Assembly: GCA_030583885.1 (NCBI GenBank)
Contig: CP129480.1
Location: 2,482,714-2,546,713, forward strand
Source of the DNA: Anaerolineales bacterium
Lineage (GTDB): Bacteria > Chloroflexota > Anaerolineae > Anaerolineales > Villigracilaceae
Direction: 5' to 3'
DNA: 64,000 nucleotides
Under the pieces are notes generated by a model. That model saw only the letters and a list, made by a program, of their open reading frames with translations, searched no databases and was not told where the DNA came from. The first letter of the stretch is position 1, and every line of letters begins with the position of its first letter. A program made the position numbers and the translations under genes. Below are positions 18,819-27,245 of this stretch, piece after piece.

Positions 18819-18850
18819 CAAGGCGGCGATGAAGCCATCAGGCCGCCTTG
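18819..18850 (+). terminator. Hairpin after the Sec-FDH gene
   Basis: A 9-bp stem (18819-18827 with 18842-18850) and 14-base loop begin 6 bases after the stop. There is no T-run, so it is a weak terminator candidate or a 3'-end/leader structure before the CBS gene. Confidence 0.5.
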
Positions 18851-18884
18851 AGGACTTTGTATAAAACCAAAGGAGATGTGAACC

Positions 18885-19331
18885 ATGACAACTGTCCGTA
18901 AATTACTTGAGTCAAAGGATACTGCAACCAATTTCTCTGTCGAATCCACAGATACGGTCCTGCAAGCGCTAAAAGTGATGGCGGAGGCCCACATTGGAGC
19001 AATATTGGTGACAGAGAAAGGAAAGATCGTCGGCATTTACACCGAGCGGGATTATCTATACAAAGGCGAACTTGAAGGGCGCTCTGCAAAGGAAACACAA
19101 ATCAAGGATGTGATGGTGCCCAAAATGATTACAGTCACCAACGACACGACGGTGGATCAGTGCATGGCGCTGATGAAACAGTACCGGATTCGCCACCTGC
19201 CCGTCGTGGAGAACGACCAGCTCGTCGGCCTGATTTCGATGCGCGATGCAATGATAGCTGCCATCGAAAACAGGGAAAGCGAGATCCGCGGGCTCGAAAA
19301 TTACATCATGGGCTCCGGCTTCCAATCCTAG
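18885..19331 (+). CDS. Tandem CBS-domain protein
   Basis: A 148-residue protein made of two CBS motifs (about residues 8-64 and 76-130), a regulatory module that usually binds adenosine nucleotides such as AMP, ATP or NAD(P). Typical marks are IGAILVTEKGKIVGIYTERD and IRHLPVVENDQLVGLISMRD. No effector domain is attached, so it either binds a partner enzyme or buffers a ligand. AAAGGAG precedes the ATG, and it has its own terminator. It lies behind the formate dehydrogenase but separated by a hairpin. Confidence 0.9.
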   Translation: MTTVRKLLESKDTATNFSVESTDTVLQALKVMAEAHIGAILVTEKGKIVGIYTERDYLYKGELEGRSAKETQIKDVMVPKMITVTNDTTVDQCMALMKQYRIRHLPVVENDQLVGLISMRDAMIAAIENRESEIRGLENYIMGSGFQS

Positions 19332-19349
19332 ACACTACAAATGACCTGC

Positions 19350-19388
19350 AAGAGGCACCGCTCAACAAAGCGCGTGTCTCTTTTTTTT
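19350..19388 (+). terminator. Rho-independent terminator after CBS gene
   Basis: AAGAGGCAC at 19350-19358 pairs with GTGTCTCTT at 19374-19382 (one G-T wobble), and a run of eight T starts at 19381. Confidence 0.8.
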
Positions 19389-19398
19389 ATACTGCTGG

Positions 19399-19404
19399 TA
19401 AAAT
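19399..19404 (+). promoter_or_regulatory. TAAAAT box 7 nt before first LysM-M23 gene
   Basis: TAAAAT ends 7 bases before the ATG at 19412; no ribosome site lies between. Consistent with a leaderless promoter. Confidence 0.45.
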
Positions 19405-19411
19405 CTCATCC

Positions 19412-20998
19412 ATGTATTTTCACAGAGACTTCTACGCTGCAATCCTGTTAATTAGCCTGCTTTCCTCATGCGCGCCGGCGGTGGAAACACCAATAATCTT
19501 CCCGACCTATGACCCCTTTTTACCGCTTCAGGAAGAGCCTGCAGGACAGCCTGCCGCCGCTAACACAAGTTCCCCCCTGGCTCCCACCGCCACACGGCCG
19601 TCAACTCCGACCCGTGTGGCGCTTACCGTATCGCCACTGGCAGCCGGACCGGGCGGGCAAATCCTAAATACACCCACGCCGGATACGCTCCGCATCCTTC
19701 CAACCCCTCGCCAGCAGGCGGATGAATATGAGGTGCAGGCAGGGGATACGCTTGGCCTGATAGCAGAGAGATATGGCATCAGTGTTCAGGCATTGATGCA
19801 AGCCAACAACATCGGCGATCCTAACTTATTAAGCGTGGGTACGCTGCTGAAAATACCAGTCCCCAATCCGGTCAGTGCAGGGACATCCTTCAAGATCATT
19901 CCCGACTCTGAAATGGTGCATGGTCCCGCAAGTGTTTATTTCGATGTAATGGATTTTACAGAAAGCCAGAATGGCTATCTCGAGAATTATACCCAGGATG
20001 TGAACGGCATACTATTATCAGGCAGTGAGGTGATCACAACTGTTGCACAGAATTATTCTGTCAATCCGCGGTTGTTAGTAGCATTGCTTGAGTATCAAAG
20101 CGGATGGGTGACCAATCCCACACCATTCAACACATCCTATCCGATGGGCCTGGCAGACGAAAGCCGCCTCGGTTTATACCGTCAACTGGCATGGGCGGCG
20201 GACACGTTGAACCGCGGCTATTATCTTTGGAGGGCAAATGCCCTCGCAACCTGGGTCATGAGCGATGGACAGATTGTCCCCATTGACCCAACCATCAACG
20301 CCGGCACTGCCGCAGTCCAATACTTCTTTTCAGAACTCGGCGACCTGCCTACATGGCAGCAGGATGTAAGCGGCACCGGGGTTTTCCTTACGTACTACGT
20401 CCTATTTGGCAATCCCTTCACCTATGCAATCGAGCCGCTTGTCTCGCCATCCATTACGCAGCCCGCCTTGAACCTTCCCTTTAACAAAGGGGAAGCATGG
20501 TATTTCACCGGCGGACCGCATGGGGGCTGGGATTCGGGTTCTGCGTGGGCGGCGCTAGATTTCGCCCCTCCCAACGGCGAAGGCAGCTGTGCCGCGTCTG
20601 CCAGGTGGGTCACCGCTCTGGGAGACGGTCTGGTCATTCGCGCATCCAACGGCGCAGTGATACAAGACCTCGATAATGACGGCTACGAACAAACCGGCTG
20701 GGTGATCTTTTACATGCATATTGCGGAACAAGACCGCGCAAAACCGGGTGAATATCTGTTTGCCGGAGACCAAGTAGGGCATCCGTCGTGCGAAGGCGGA
20801 GTTTCAAATGCCACGCATGTGCATATCGCCCGCAAATACAACGGCGAGTGGATCGCCGCCGACGGCCTCATCCCCTTCAACCTAGACGGCTGGATCTCCA
20901 GCGGCAGCGGGAGCGAATATAACGGCTTCCTCACGCGCGGGTCAACCCGCATTGAAGCGTGGGACAGCGCCAATGAGTTCAACCTGATTACCCGCTAA
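19412..20998 (+). CDS. LysM-M23 peptidase-like lipoprotein, copy 1
   Basis: Predicted envelope lipoprotein of 528 residues, likely binding or remodelling peptidoglycan. Lipobox LLSSC near residue 19, a Pro/Thr-rich spacer, then a LysM domain (YEVQAGDTLGLIAERYG, about residues 108-155), a helical middle region with NYSVNPRLLVALLEYQSGW that resembles a lytic-transglycosylase-like segment, and a C-terminal M23-like domain. That domain has GGPHGGWDS, ALDFAPP, a Ca-loop-like DLDNDGYEQTGW, and the HxH motif in THVHIARKYNGEW. The ATG at 19412 is chosen for the signal peptide; the frame is open upstream to 19160. First of three tandem paralogs. Confidence 0.85.
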   Translation: MYFHRDFYAAILLISLLSSCAPAVETPIIFPTYDPFLPLQEEPAGQPAAANTSSPLAPTATRPSTPTRVALTVSPLAAGPGGQILNTPTPDTLRILPTPRQQADEYEVQAGDTLGLIAERYGISVQALMQANNIGDPNLLSVGTLLKIPVPNPVSAGTSFKIIPDSEMVHGPASVYFDVMDFTESQNGYLENYTQDVNGILLSGSEVITTVAQNYSVNPRLLVALLEYQSGWVTNPTPFNTSYPMGLADESRLGLYRQLAWAADTLNRGYYLWRANALATWVMSDGQIVPIDPTINAGTAAVQYFFSELGDLPTWQQDVSGTGVFLTYYVLFGNPFTYAIEPLVSPSITQPALNLPFNKGEAWYFTGGPHGGWDSGSAWAALDFAPPNGEGSCAASARWVTALGDGLVIRASNGAVIQDLDNDGYEQTGWVIFYMHIAEQDRAKPGEYLFAGDQVGHPSCEGGVSNATHVHIARKYNGEWIAADGLIPFNLDGWISSGSGSEYNGFLTRGSTRIEAWDSANEFNLITR

Positions 20999-21023
20999 TT
21001 CATCCACGCTTAATCTATGCGGA

Positions 21024-21029
21024 TATAAT
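21024..21029 (+). promoter_or_regulatory. TATAAT box 10 nt before second LysM-M23 gene
   Basis: A perfect TATAAT ends 10 bases before the ATG at 21040 and no ribosome site is visible, so a very short leader or none is expected. Confidence 0.45.
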
Positions 21030-21039
21030 TCAATCACGT

Positions 21040-22644
21040 ATGCATCGCACCCTCGTAGTATTTACGATAATGTCCCTGACATTATCAGCCTGCAGATCGT
21101 CGGCTTCGATCTGGGGCGTTCATCAAACTCCCACTCCGGTTTCGTCAAATCTGATCCCGCCTTTTTTCGACCCCTTTACTATTCAAGACAACCCGATCGT
21201 TTTCCCAACCACAACACCTCCACCCTTCAGCATCGTCGATACACCCACTACGGATGGCATCACCCCAATCATCGAACCTACCTACACGCCTTCCTACGAC
21301 TCGGCCCCTTTCCTTTATTATGCGCAAAGCGGGGACATGCTGTCTGCGGTGGCAAACCGCTTTGGGGTAAAAGAGACCGAGATCACATCCGATGCAGACT
21401 TGACCAAAACCACGCTGATTGAACCCGGCACACTGCTCATCATCCCAAATACCATCAACGAGCCAACCACGCCAAATATACAGATCATGCCGGATGCTGA
21501 GATTATTTATTCCGTCACCGCCATAGACTTTGACATTGAAAAATATGTCGAAGAGCAGGGCGGCTATCTGGGTACATACAGGGAGTATCTTGGCTCGACC
21601 GGCTGGATAGAGGGGCATGCCGCCATTGACAGGCTTGCAACCGAAAATTCAATCAATCCACGGCTGATCCTGGGGCTTCTTGAGTTCGAAAGCCGCTGGG
21701 TGCGCGGGCGGCCGGTTGACCTGCTTCACACGGATTTTCCAATGGGGTTCAATGACTATCGCTACAAAGGCATGTCCGTACAAATGCTCTGGGCGATCAA
21801 CACAATGTCCATTGCGTACTACGGATGGCGTGCAGGCACAATCACCCACCTTGAATTTCCCGACGGAACAAAACTGCGCATTGACCCACACTTGAACGCC
21901 GGAACAGTAGCCATCCAGTATTTATTTTCAAAACTGCACAGCCAATCACAATGGGCGCAGATTATCAATCCAGAATCTGGTTTTCCAGCCATGTACGAGG
22001 ATATGTTCGGAGACCCATGGGCACGCGCAGATGAAGCCAGTCCGCTCTTTCCTGCCACCTTAAACCAGCCGCCACTCGTTCTTCCATTTGAGCCCGGCGT
22101 CCAATGGAGTTTTACAGGCGGACCGCACAACGGATGGGGACAGATTAATCCCAATATTTACGGGCAGGCGCATAGTGTATTTTCCGCCATAGATTTTGCC
22201 CCCGCTGCAGCCAAGAGCGGATGTGTCCCCACCACAACCTGGGTGCTGGCTGCAGCGCCCGGCCTGGTGGTACGTTCGGGCAATGGTGTTGTGATGGTCG
22301 ACCTGGATGGTGACGGCTTTGAACAAACCGGCTGGAACCTGCTCTACCTGCACATCGCCGACAAGAACCGCGTCCCTGCCGGAACCTGGCTTGAGACAAA
22401 TGACCGCATCGGTCATGCCTCCTGCGAGGGGGGCATATCCACCGGCACGCACCTTCACTTTGCAAGGAAATATAATGGTGAGTGGGTTACCGCTGATGGT
22501 CCCATTCCGTTTGTTTTGAGCGGCTGGCGCGTCGTTGCCGGTGAAGCCGCCTACAAAGGAAAACTTGTCCGCGGTGACGAGGTTATCACCGCAGATCTGC
22601 TCAGCCAGTATTGGTCCCATATCACCCGTGAAAAAGATGAATAA
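21040..22644 (+). CDS. LysM-M23 peptidase-like lipoprotein, copy 2
   Basis: Second paralog, 534 residues. Signal peptide with lipobox TLSAC near residue 18, Pro/Thr-rich spacer, a LysM-like repeat (LYYAQSGDMLSAVANRFGV), the middle segment NSINPRLILGLLEFESRW, and the M23-like end with GGPHNGWGQ, AIDFAPA, DLDGDGFEQTGW and THLHFARKYNGEW. The order and motifs match copies 1 and 3 but the spacers are unrelated, which indicates old duplications under selection for the domains. Its last 8 bases overlap the start of copy 3, so those two are coupled. Confidence 0.85.
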   Translation: MHRTLVVFTIMSLTLSACRSSASIWGVHQTPTPVSSNLIPPFFDPFTIQDNPIVFPTTTPPPFSIVDTPTTDGITPIIEPTYTPSYDSAPFLYYAQSGDMLSAVANRFGVKETEITSDADLTKTTLIEPGTLLIIPNTINEPTTPNIQIMPDAEIIYSVTAIDFDIEKYVEEQGGYLGTYREYLGSTGWIEGHAAIDRLATENSINPRLILGLLEFESRWVRGRPVDLLHTDFPMGFNDYRYKGMSVQMLWAINTMSIAYYGWRAGTITHLEFPDGTKLRIDPHLNAGTVAIQYLFSKLHSQSQWAQIINPESGFPAMYEDMFGDPWARADEASPLFPATLNQPPLVLPFEPGVQWSFTGGPHNGWGQINPNIYGQAHSVFSAIDFAPAAAKSGCVPTTTWVLAAAPGLVVRSGNGVVMVDLDGDGFEQTGWNLLYLHIADKNRVPAGTWLETNDRIGHASCEGGISTGTHLHFARKYNGEWVTADGPIPFVLSGWRVVAGEAAYKGKLVRGDEVITADLLSQYWSHITREKDE

Positions 22645-24133
22645 AAAAGAAAAAACAATTAAAACCTTTTTTTCAGCAACCCTTTGTGCTGTTTTTTCTA
22701 TCACATCGTGCAGCATCCAATCTTCCACCGTAAACCCATTCGGCACGCCTGAGCCGGGGCAGTTCGGAGATGCTCAGGATTTCGCTTTTAACCAAACCCC
22801 ATTGCCAACCCGATCTGTATTCAAACCCGGAGAACTTGTGGACTATACAGCGCAGACAGGCGATGCCCTGCCCGTGCTCGCATTGCGATTCAACACCACA
22901 GTGGGCGAAATATTGGCCGCTAATCCGCAAATCCCGCGTGATGCCACCACCATGCCGCCCGGCATGCCCATGAAAATCCCCATATATTACCTTGCGCTCT
23001 GGGCAAGCCCATTACAGATCATTCCCGACCACGCCTTTGTCAACGGACCTACGAATACAGGGTTCAATACTGCTGCGTTCGTCCAGTCGAATCCCGGCTG
23101 GTTAAAGAATTATCGCGTATACGCCAGCGGTAAATGGCGCAGCGGGGCAGAAATGGTGGACTATGTCGCCACCAATTACAGCATCAGTCCACGCCTGTTG
23201 CTGGCGATTCTTGAATACCAGGGCGGTGCACTTTCGAATCCTGAATTGCCGTCAAGAAGAAGCCTGCTTGGGCTTTCGCGCACTTTTTGGGAAACTCCCT
23301 ATCTGCAGCTCGTTCTTGCCGCAAACATCCTCAATAACGGATACTACGGCTGGAGAATCGGAAAATTGCTCGAATTTGAAAACGCCGACAATATTTTGAT
23401 CAGACCCGACCCATGGCAGAACGCGGCGTCCGTTGCGCTTCAATACTATTACTCAAGGGTTTTCACGGGAGATGAGTACACGCTCTCCACCGGACCGAAC
23501 GGCCTGCTTCAGACCTACGCAAGCCTATTTGGCAACCCCTGGGATAACCCCTTTACGCTCATCCCCGGCAGCCTGCAACAGCCGGAATTCATGCTTCCGT
23601 TCCAATACAACCAGATCTGGTCGTACACCGGCGGACCCCACACAGGTTGGGGTACCGGCGAACCTCTTGCTGCAATAGACCTTGCCCCGCCCAGCGAAGA
23701 TTCAGGCTGCACAAGCGTCCCGCCGGAAAATTACGTCACCGCAATGGCGGATGGTTTGGTTGTACGCTCCGGTACAGACGGACTTGCTCTTGATCTCGAC
23801 ATGGATGGAAACGAACGTACAGGCTGGGTCATCTTTTATCTGCATCTCGCATCAGAACAACGCGCCCCGCTTGGCACGGAATTAAAAGCCGGGGACAAGA
23901 TCGGCTATCCATCCTGCGAAGGTGGACATTCGACGGGCACGCACGTCCACATTGCGCGCAAGTACAATGGCGAATGGATGGTTGCAGACAGTGCCATCCC
24001 ATTTACAATGAACGGTTGGGTCGTACAGAATGGAAACCGCGAATATCTTGGCACTCTCAAAAAAGGGAATGCCGTCGCCAGGGCTTGTGATTGCGGAGAC
24101 GCTTTGACGGCCATACGCGGAAGTTATCCATAA
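22637..24133 (+). CDS. LysM-M23 peptidase-like lipoprotein, copy 3
   Basis: Third paralog, 498 residues, starting at the ATG inside the end of copy 2. Lipobox ITSC near residue 22 after a Lys-rich n-region (MNKKEKTIK). A LysM-like repeat (VDYTAQTGDALPVLALRF) is followed by NYSISPRLLLAILEYQGG and the M23-like domain with GGPHTGWGT, AIDLAPP, DLDMDGNERTGW and THVHIARKYNGEW. The gene ends close to the convergent thioredoxin gene with no obvious terminator between. Confidence 0.83.
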   Translation: MNKKEKTIKTFFSATLCAVFSITSCSIQSSTVNPFGTPEPGQFGDAQDFAFNQTPLPTRSVFKPGELVDYTAQTGDALPVLALRFNTTVGEILAANPQIPRDATTMPPGMPMKIPIYYLALWASPLQIIPDHAFVNGPTNTGFNTAAFVQSNPGWLKNYRVYASGKWRSGAEMVDYVATNYSISPRLLLAILEYQGGALSNPELPSRRSLLGLSRTFWETPYLQLVLAANILNNGYYGWRIGKLLEFENADNILIRPDPWQNAASVALQYYYSRVFTGDEYTLSTGPNGLLQTYASLFGNPWDNPFTLIPGSLQQPEFMLPFQYNQIWSYTGGPHTGWGTGEPLAAIDLAPPSEDSGCTSVPPENYVTAMADGLVVRSGTDGLALDLDMDGNERTGWVIFYLHLASEQRAPLGTELKAGDKIGYPSCEGGHSTGTHVHIARKYNGEWMVADSAIPFTMNGWVVQNGNREYLGTLKKGNAVARACDCGDALTAIRGSYP

Positions 24134-24155
24134 AAAATCTCCCCGCTTTCCTGTT

Positions 24156-24737
24156 TCACTCCATGATCAAATCGGGTACATACTTCTCCAGGTTTCTTTC
24201 CGAGATGCCGCCGATCCACATCAGGCGCACCCAGCCGTCACGATCTATCACGTAGGAGCTCGGCAAACTCATCGTATTGAATTCTCGCTGGGACTGGTAC
24301 TTCTCGTCCAGCCAGACGGGAAAGGTCAACCCAAACTCGGCGACAAAAGGAGCAACAACCTGGCGCGCTTCCTCCTGATTAATTGCAATCAACACGAAGC
24401 CGTATGATTTATATTTTTCATAGAACGCCTGCAAGGTGGGCATCTCAGCCCTGCATGGAGGGCACCACGTTGCCCAAAGGTTGACCAGCACAACGTTCCC
24501 ACGGGAGTCGCTCAAGGATACCATTTTCCCGGAAAGATCTTCGAGGGTCAGCTCAGGTGCGGGAAAATCAACTTTGGCGGGAACAGTTGAAAAGTCCTCA
24601 GTGGAGGCGAGCGGAAATCCCCAAAGCATGATAAACATGGCCCCAATCGTGATGAGTCCCACCCCGATTAACAGCAAGGCAATAAAACGTCCTGCGGATG
24701 GTTGGGTGGAGGAGCATTTACCTGTTTCAGTCATCAT
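24156..24737 (-). CDS. TlpA/ResA-like membrane-anchored thioredoxin
   Basis: A 193-residue thiol-disulfide oxidoreductase facing the outside. One N-terminal membrane anchor (about residues 18-40) and a thioredoxin domain of the TlpA/ResA/AlkhydroperoxideReductase-TSA type with the active site WATWCPPCRAEMP near residue 90, SSYVIDRDG with the cis-Pro-like region, and the family extension PELTLEDLSGK. Typical roles are cytochrome c maturation or repair of exported Cys proteins. It is divergent from the cNMP-binding gene, sharing a 149-base control region. Confidence 0.9.
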   Translation of the reverse strand: MMTETGKCSSTQPSAGRFIALLLIGVGLITIGAMFIMLWGFPLASTEDFSTVPAKVDFPAPELTLEDLSGKMVSLSDSRGNVVLVNLWATWCPPCRAEMPTLQAFYEKYKSYGFVLIAINQEEARQVVAPFVAEFGLTFPVWLDEKYQSQREFNTMSLPSSYVIDRDGWVRLMWIGGISERNLEKYVPDLIME

Positions 24738-24810
24738 GATTATGAAGTTGTTACACCTTATAAAATTACCTATTTGACAAAGTATAACCCGGAAAAAACG
24801 AACCTGTTAA

Positions 24811-24827
24811 AAAGGGATAAATGTCGC
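24811..24827 (+). promoter_or_regulatory. Second copy of 17-base motif shared with FDH locus 1
   Basis: AAAGGGATAAATGTCGC, identical to 14211-14227. It lies in the region between the divergent thioredoxin and cNMP-binding genes, 59 bases before the latter's ATG. Confidence 0.4.
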
Positions 24828-24886
24828 TGTCTTTAGGAAATATGATACTGGCAACCTGTCCAAACGTTGATTAACATGCATGACAA

Positions 24887-25345
24887 ATGCTGGAGTCACT
24901 CCCTTATATTCCCTTCTTCCAGGATCTCAGGCCTGCTGAAATCACAATGCTTAAACCTCTTTTTAATGCATTTTCCTGCCCGTCTGAAACCATTATCTTT
25001 GAACAAGGCGACCCGGCAAGCTATATGTACCTGATCCTCAAGGGGGAAGTTGTGATCCACTACAAACCATATGACGGACCATCCATGACCCTGACTCGAC
25101 TGCGTGAAGGAGGTGTATTTGGCTGGTCGGCAGTGGTTGGCAGCAGCAATTACACCTCCAGCGTGATCAGCGAATCACAAGTGGAAGCCTTGCGCATACG
25201 AGGGGGGGATCTATGGAAACTTGTTCGGGAACACCCGGAAACAGGTAAAATCATCATTGACCGGCTTGTCCGGATTGTCTCACCCCGTTGGGAAAACGCG
25301 CATGCGCAGATCCAATTGCTTTTGAATTCCGGTCAATCGGAATAG
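24887..25345 (+). CDS. Cyclic-nucleotide-binding-domain protein without HTH
   Basis: A 152-residue Crp/Fnr-type sensor domain standing alone. The beta-barrel core is clear: LESLPYIPFFQDLRPAE, FEQGDPASYMYLILKGEV, LREGGVFGWSAVVG in the phosphate-binding-cassette position. The cassette lacks the classical RTA signature, so binding of cAMP is uncertain. The DNA-binding helix-turn-helix of Crp proteins is missing; the last about 30 residues are a short helix. The NifU-type gene starts 14 bases after its stop, so the two are probably one operon. Confidence 0.85.
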   Translation: MLESLPYIPFFQDLRPAEITMLKPLFNAFSCPSETIIFEQGDPASYMYLILKGEVVIHYKPYDGPSMTLTRLREGGVFGWSAVVGSSNYTSSVISESQVEALRIRGGDLWKLVREHPETGKIIIDRLVRIVSPRWENAHAQIQLLLNSGQSE

Positions 25346-25359
25346 ACAGGAGAAAGAAC

Positions 25360-25605
25360 ATGGCAGCAACAGAAGTACGCGACAAAGAAGCTCAACTCCG
25401 CCATCTGGTCGAGACTCTCGATGCCTACATCGAACAATATCACGGCGGGACGGTGGAGTTCGTCTCGTTTGACGGCAGCACCCTTGAAGTGCGGCTGGGG
25501 GGGGCATGTTTGAACTGTCCCCTTCTGCCATCCACACTGCATGGCTGGGTGGCGGGAACCGTACACCAGTTCTTCCCGGGCGTGAATGTGATCGAAGCAA
25601 AATAG
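25360..25605 (+). CDS. NifU C-terminal-like Fe-S scaffold protein
   Basis: An 81-residue protein matching the NifU C-terminal (Nfu) fold: LRHLVETLDAYIEQYHGG, VEFVSFDGSTLEVRLGG, then the CxxC of ACLNCP, which in Nfu proteins holds a [4Fe-4S] cluster between two subunits for delivery to targets. AGGAGA lies upstream of the ATG at 25360. It would serve the many Fe-S proteins encoded here (two formate dehydrogenases, radical SAM), though no direct link is shown. Confidence 0.85.
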   Translation: MAATEVRDKEAQLRHLVETLDAYIEQYHGGTVEFVSFDGSTLEVRLGGACLNCPLLPSTLHGWVAGTVHQFFPGVNVIEAK

Positions 25606-25623
25606 ACGCCAGCCAAGGCAGGC

Positions 25624-25671
25624 AGCGGAAGAGGACATCCCGCGCGTTTGCGCGGGATGTCCTCTTCCGCT
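25624..25671. terminator. Perfect 22-bp stem hairpin between convergent genes
   Basis: 25624-25645 is the exact reverse complement of 25650-25671, loop GTTT. It lies between the NifU-type gene and the convergent membrane protein gene and may end both transcripts. There is no T-run, and the perfect stem is longer than usual terminators, so it may be a repeat element in terminator position. Confidence 0.65.
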
Positions 25672-25683
25672 CTAGATACAAAA

Positions 25684-26448
25684 TCATCTGCTGCCGGCAA
25701 AATATCGATAGAGCAGAAAGCCGCCGGCAATGATCAAGGCGAGTGCCCAAACGTAATTGGCAAAATCCAAAAGGGATGCTATGCCAAGGAAGCCCATGAT
25801 CCCCAGCACGCCCGCGGGCCAGTACGCCCAACTCATCCTTGCCAGCAGGGCGACGAGCAGAAAAGTCAACGCGAGGCCAAAGAAGAAAAAGCCTGCCGTT
25901 TGAAATTCACCAAATCTCTCCGCGGCGACAGTCACGCCAGCGAGTGTGGCAAGCACGCCGCCGGGGATCAATGCCCACCAGCGTTCCATTGTGTTCGTCA
26001 GATATACAACGAAGAAGGTCAACCCGATTCCACCCAGCACAATCGCACCGGAATATTCCTCGAATTGTGCGGAGGCAAGGATCAAAAGCGAGAGGACGGT
26101 CAATACCCCAGCCGGGATGATCGCCCACCAGCGTTCACTACGGCTGGTGAAATACACATACCAGAAGGAAAGCGCAATGCCGCCCATAAAGACCGCGCCG
26201 CCCAATTCGTCCATGGAATCAGGAAGCAGGATCAAAATGCCAAGTGCGGCAAGCGCAAAACCGGGAAACGCACTCCACCAATGGCCGCCGAACAACAGGG
26301 CCAGGAAGACAAGCCCTCCAATGAGAAATACCGCACCCCAGAGATAGTCGGAGGCGTTTTGCAGGTAGCCCATAGCCTGCGCCAGTGCCAGTCCGCCGCC
26401 GAGGATAAGCAGCAGACCAAAGACAATCCTTAGATCAAATCGTTTCAT
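25684..26448 (-). CDS. Polytopic membrane protein with internal repeats
   Basis: A 254-residue very hydrophobic protein with about ten short membrane segments. Internal repeats are plain: WWSAFPGFALAALGILIL, WWAIIPAGVLTVLSLLIL, WWALIPGGVLATLAGVTV and AYWPAGVLGIMGFLGIA each follow a pair of membrane strands, so the protein is four or five copies of a two-helix unit. The N-terminus resembles the LiaF/DUF5668 membrane domain. Last gene of a three-gene operon on this strand (27776 to 25684); likely envelope-stress or unknown function. Confidence 0.75.
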   Translation of the reverse strand: MKRFDLRIVFGLLLILGGGLALAQAMGYLQNASDYLWGAVFLIGGLVFLALLFGGHWWSAFPGFALAALGILILLPDSMDELGGAVFMGGIALSFWYVYFTSRSERWWAIIPAGVLTVLSLLILASAQFEEYSGAIVLGGIGLTFFVVYLTNTMERWWALIPGGVLATLAGVTVAAERFGEFQTAGFFFFGLALTFLLVALLARMSWAYWPAGVLGIMGFLGIASLLDFANYVWALALIIAGGFLLYRYFAGSR

Positions 26449-26461
26449 GTCAGCACCTTTT

Positions 26462-27244
26462 TTATCTCACGCGCACGGAACACGCGCCGCCTTTGACGTT
26501 GATATCCACTGCATTGGCGGCGGTGTCGAAATCGGGGGATACGTCCTGCGGGAAACGAGAACGGTCCACGCTCATGTCGCCCGCGCCAAGCGTCGCGCGT
26601 ACGCGGATGGCAATGCCGTCGGGTACGATCAAGGTCAGGGATGCCGCGCCAATTTCAAAGTCCGCGCTGAGGCGCCCGCTTGCCGGCAGGGTGATGGTCG
26701 AATCGCTGGCTCCCGTCTTGAAGTGCAGTCCCGTGATGTTCATGTCGCGCAAGTCGATCACGGATTTGTTCGCGCCGAGATTGAACTCCAAATCCGTTGG
26801 GATGGAGGGATTGAGCGCGACGTCCCAATCGAGGCTGAAGCGCGGACCGATGAACGGGAACGAAATATCCCGCGCGGGTCGCATCTTGACTTCGAGCCTG
26901 TCGCCGTTTCGAGAGGCTTTGTGCTCCAACCCTCCGACGAACATCCCGCGCGCGAGTTCATGCGATAAAGCGCCGCTGTGCAGGCGCAGTTCGCCCGCAC
27001 CGTGATTGACCCGCAGGCTGGCTGTGGATGCGTCCTGCAATTCAATGCTGGCGGACTCTTCTTCCACTTTGCCGCGCAGGAACACGCCAGCCAGAACCCA
27101 AACCCCAAAACCGATGAGCAGCAGGGGCCAGAAAATACTCATCAACGAGCTGCCGTTCGGGAGTGTGATTCCCATGGCGCTGGCAAGCATCAAAAAACCG
27201 ACCAGAAGCAGGATGCCGCCCCAGAACAACTGATAGCGGCGCAT
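26462..27244 (-). CDS. LiaF-like membrane protein with beta-helical 'toast-rack' domain
   Basis: 260 residues: two N-terminal membrane helices (LFWGGILLLVGFLMLASAMG and IFWPLLLIGFGVWVLAGV), then a beta-repeat domain from about residue 75 (LRVNHGAGELRLHSGAL, IDLRDMNITGLHFKTGAS, LSADFEIGAASLTLIVP), which is the LiaF C-terminal/toast-rack pattern. LiaF proteins tune cell-envelope stress signalling in Gram-positives, but no LiaRS-like pair is nearby. The ATG at 27244 is preferred because AGGG lies 9 bases upstream; an ATG at 27253 is also in frame and would overlap the preceding gene. Confidence 0.75.
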   Translation of the reverse strand: MRRYQLFWGGILLLVGFLMLASAMGITLPNGSSLMSIFWPLLLIGFGVWVLAGVFLRGKVEEESASIELQDASTASLRVNHGAGELRLHSGALSHELARGMFVGGLEHKASRNGDRLEVKMRPARDISFPFIGPRFSLDWDVALNPSIPTDLEFNLGANKSVIDLRDMNITGLHFKTGASDSTITLPASGRLSADFEIGAASLTLIVPDGIAIRVRATLGAGDMSVDRSRFPQDVSPDFDTAANAVDINVKGGACSVRVR

Positions 27245-27245
27245 G

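Noticed and set aside
25648..26433. 261-codon plus-strand frame opposite the membrane protein
   Set aside because: Composition (Gln, Lys, Arg, Gly) is that of an antisense shadow of a hydrophobic protein, and the minus-strand protein has clear membrane repeats.
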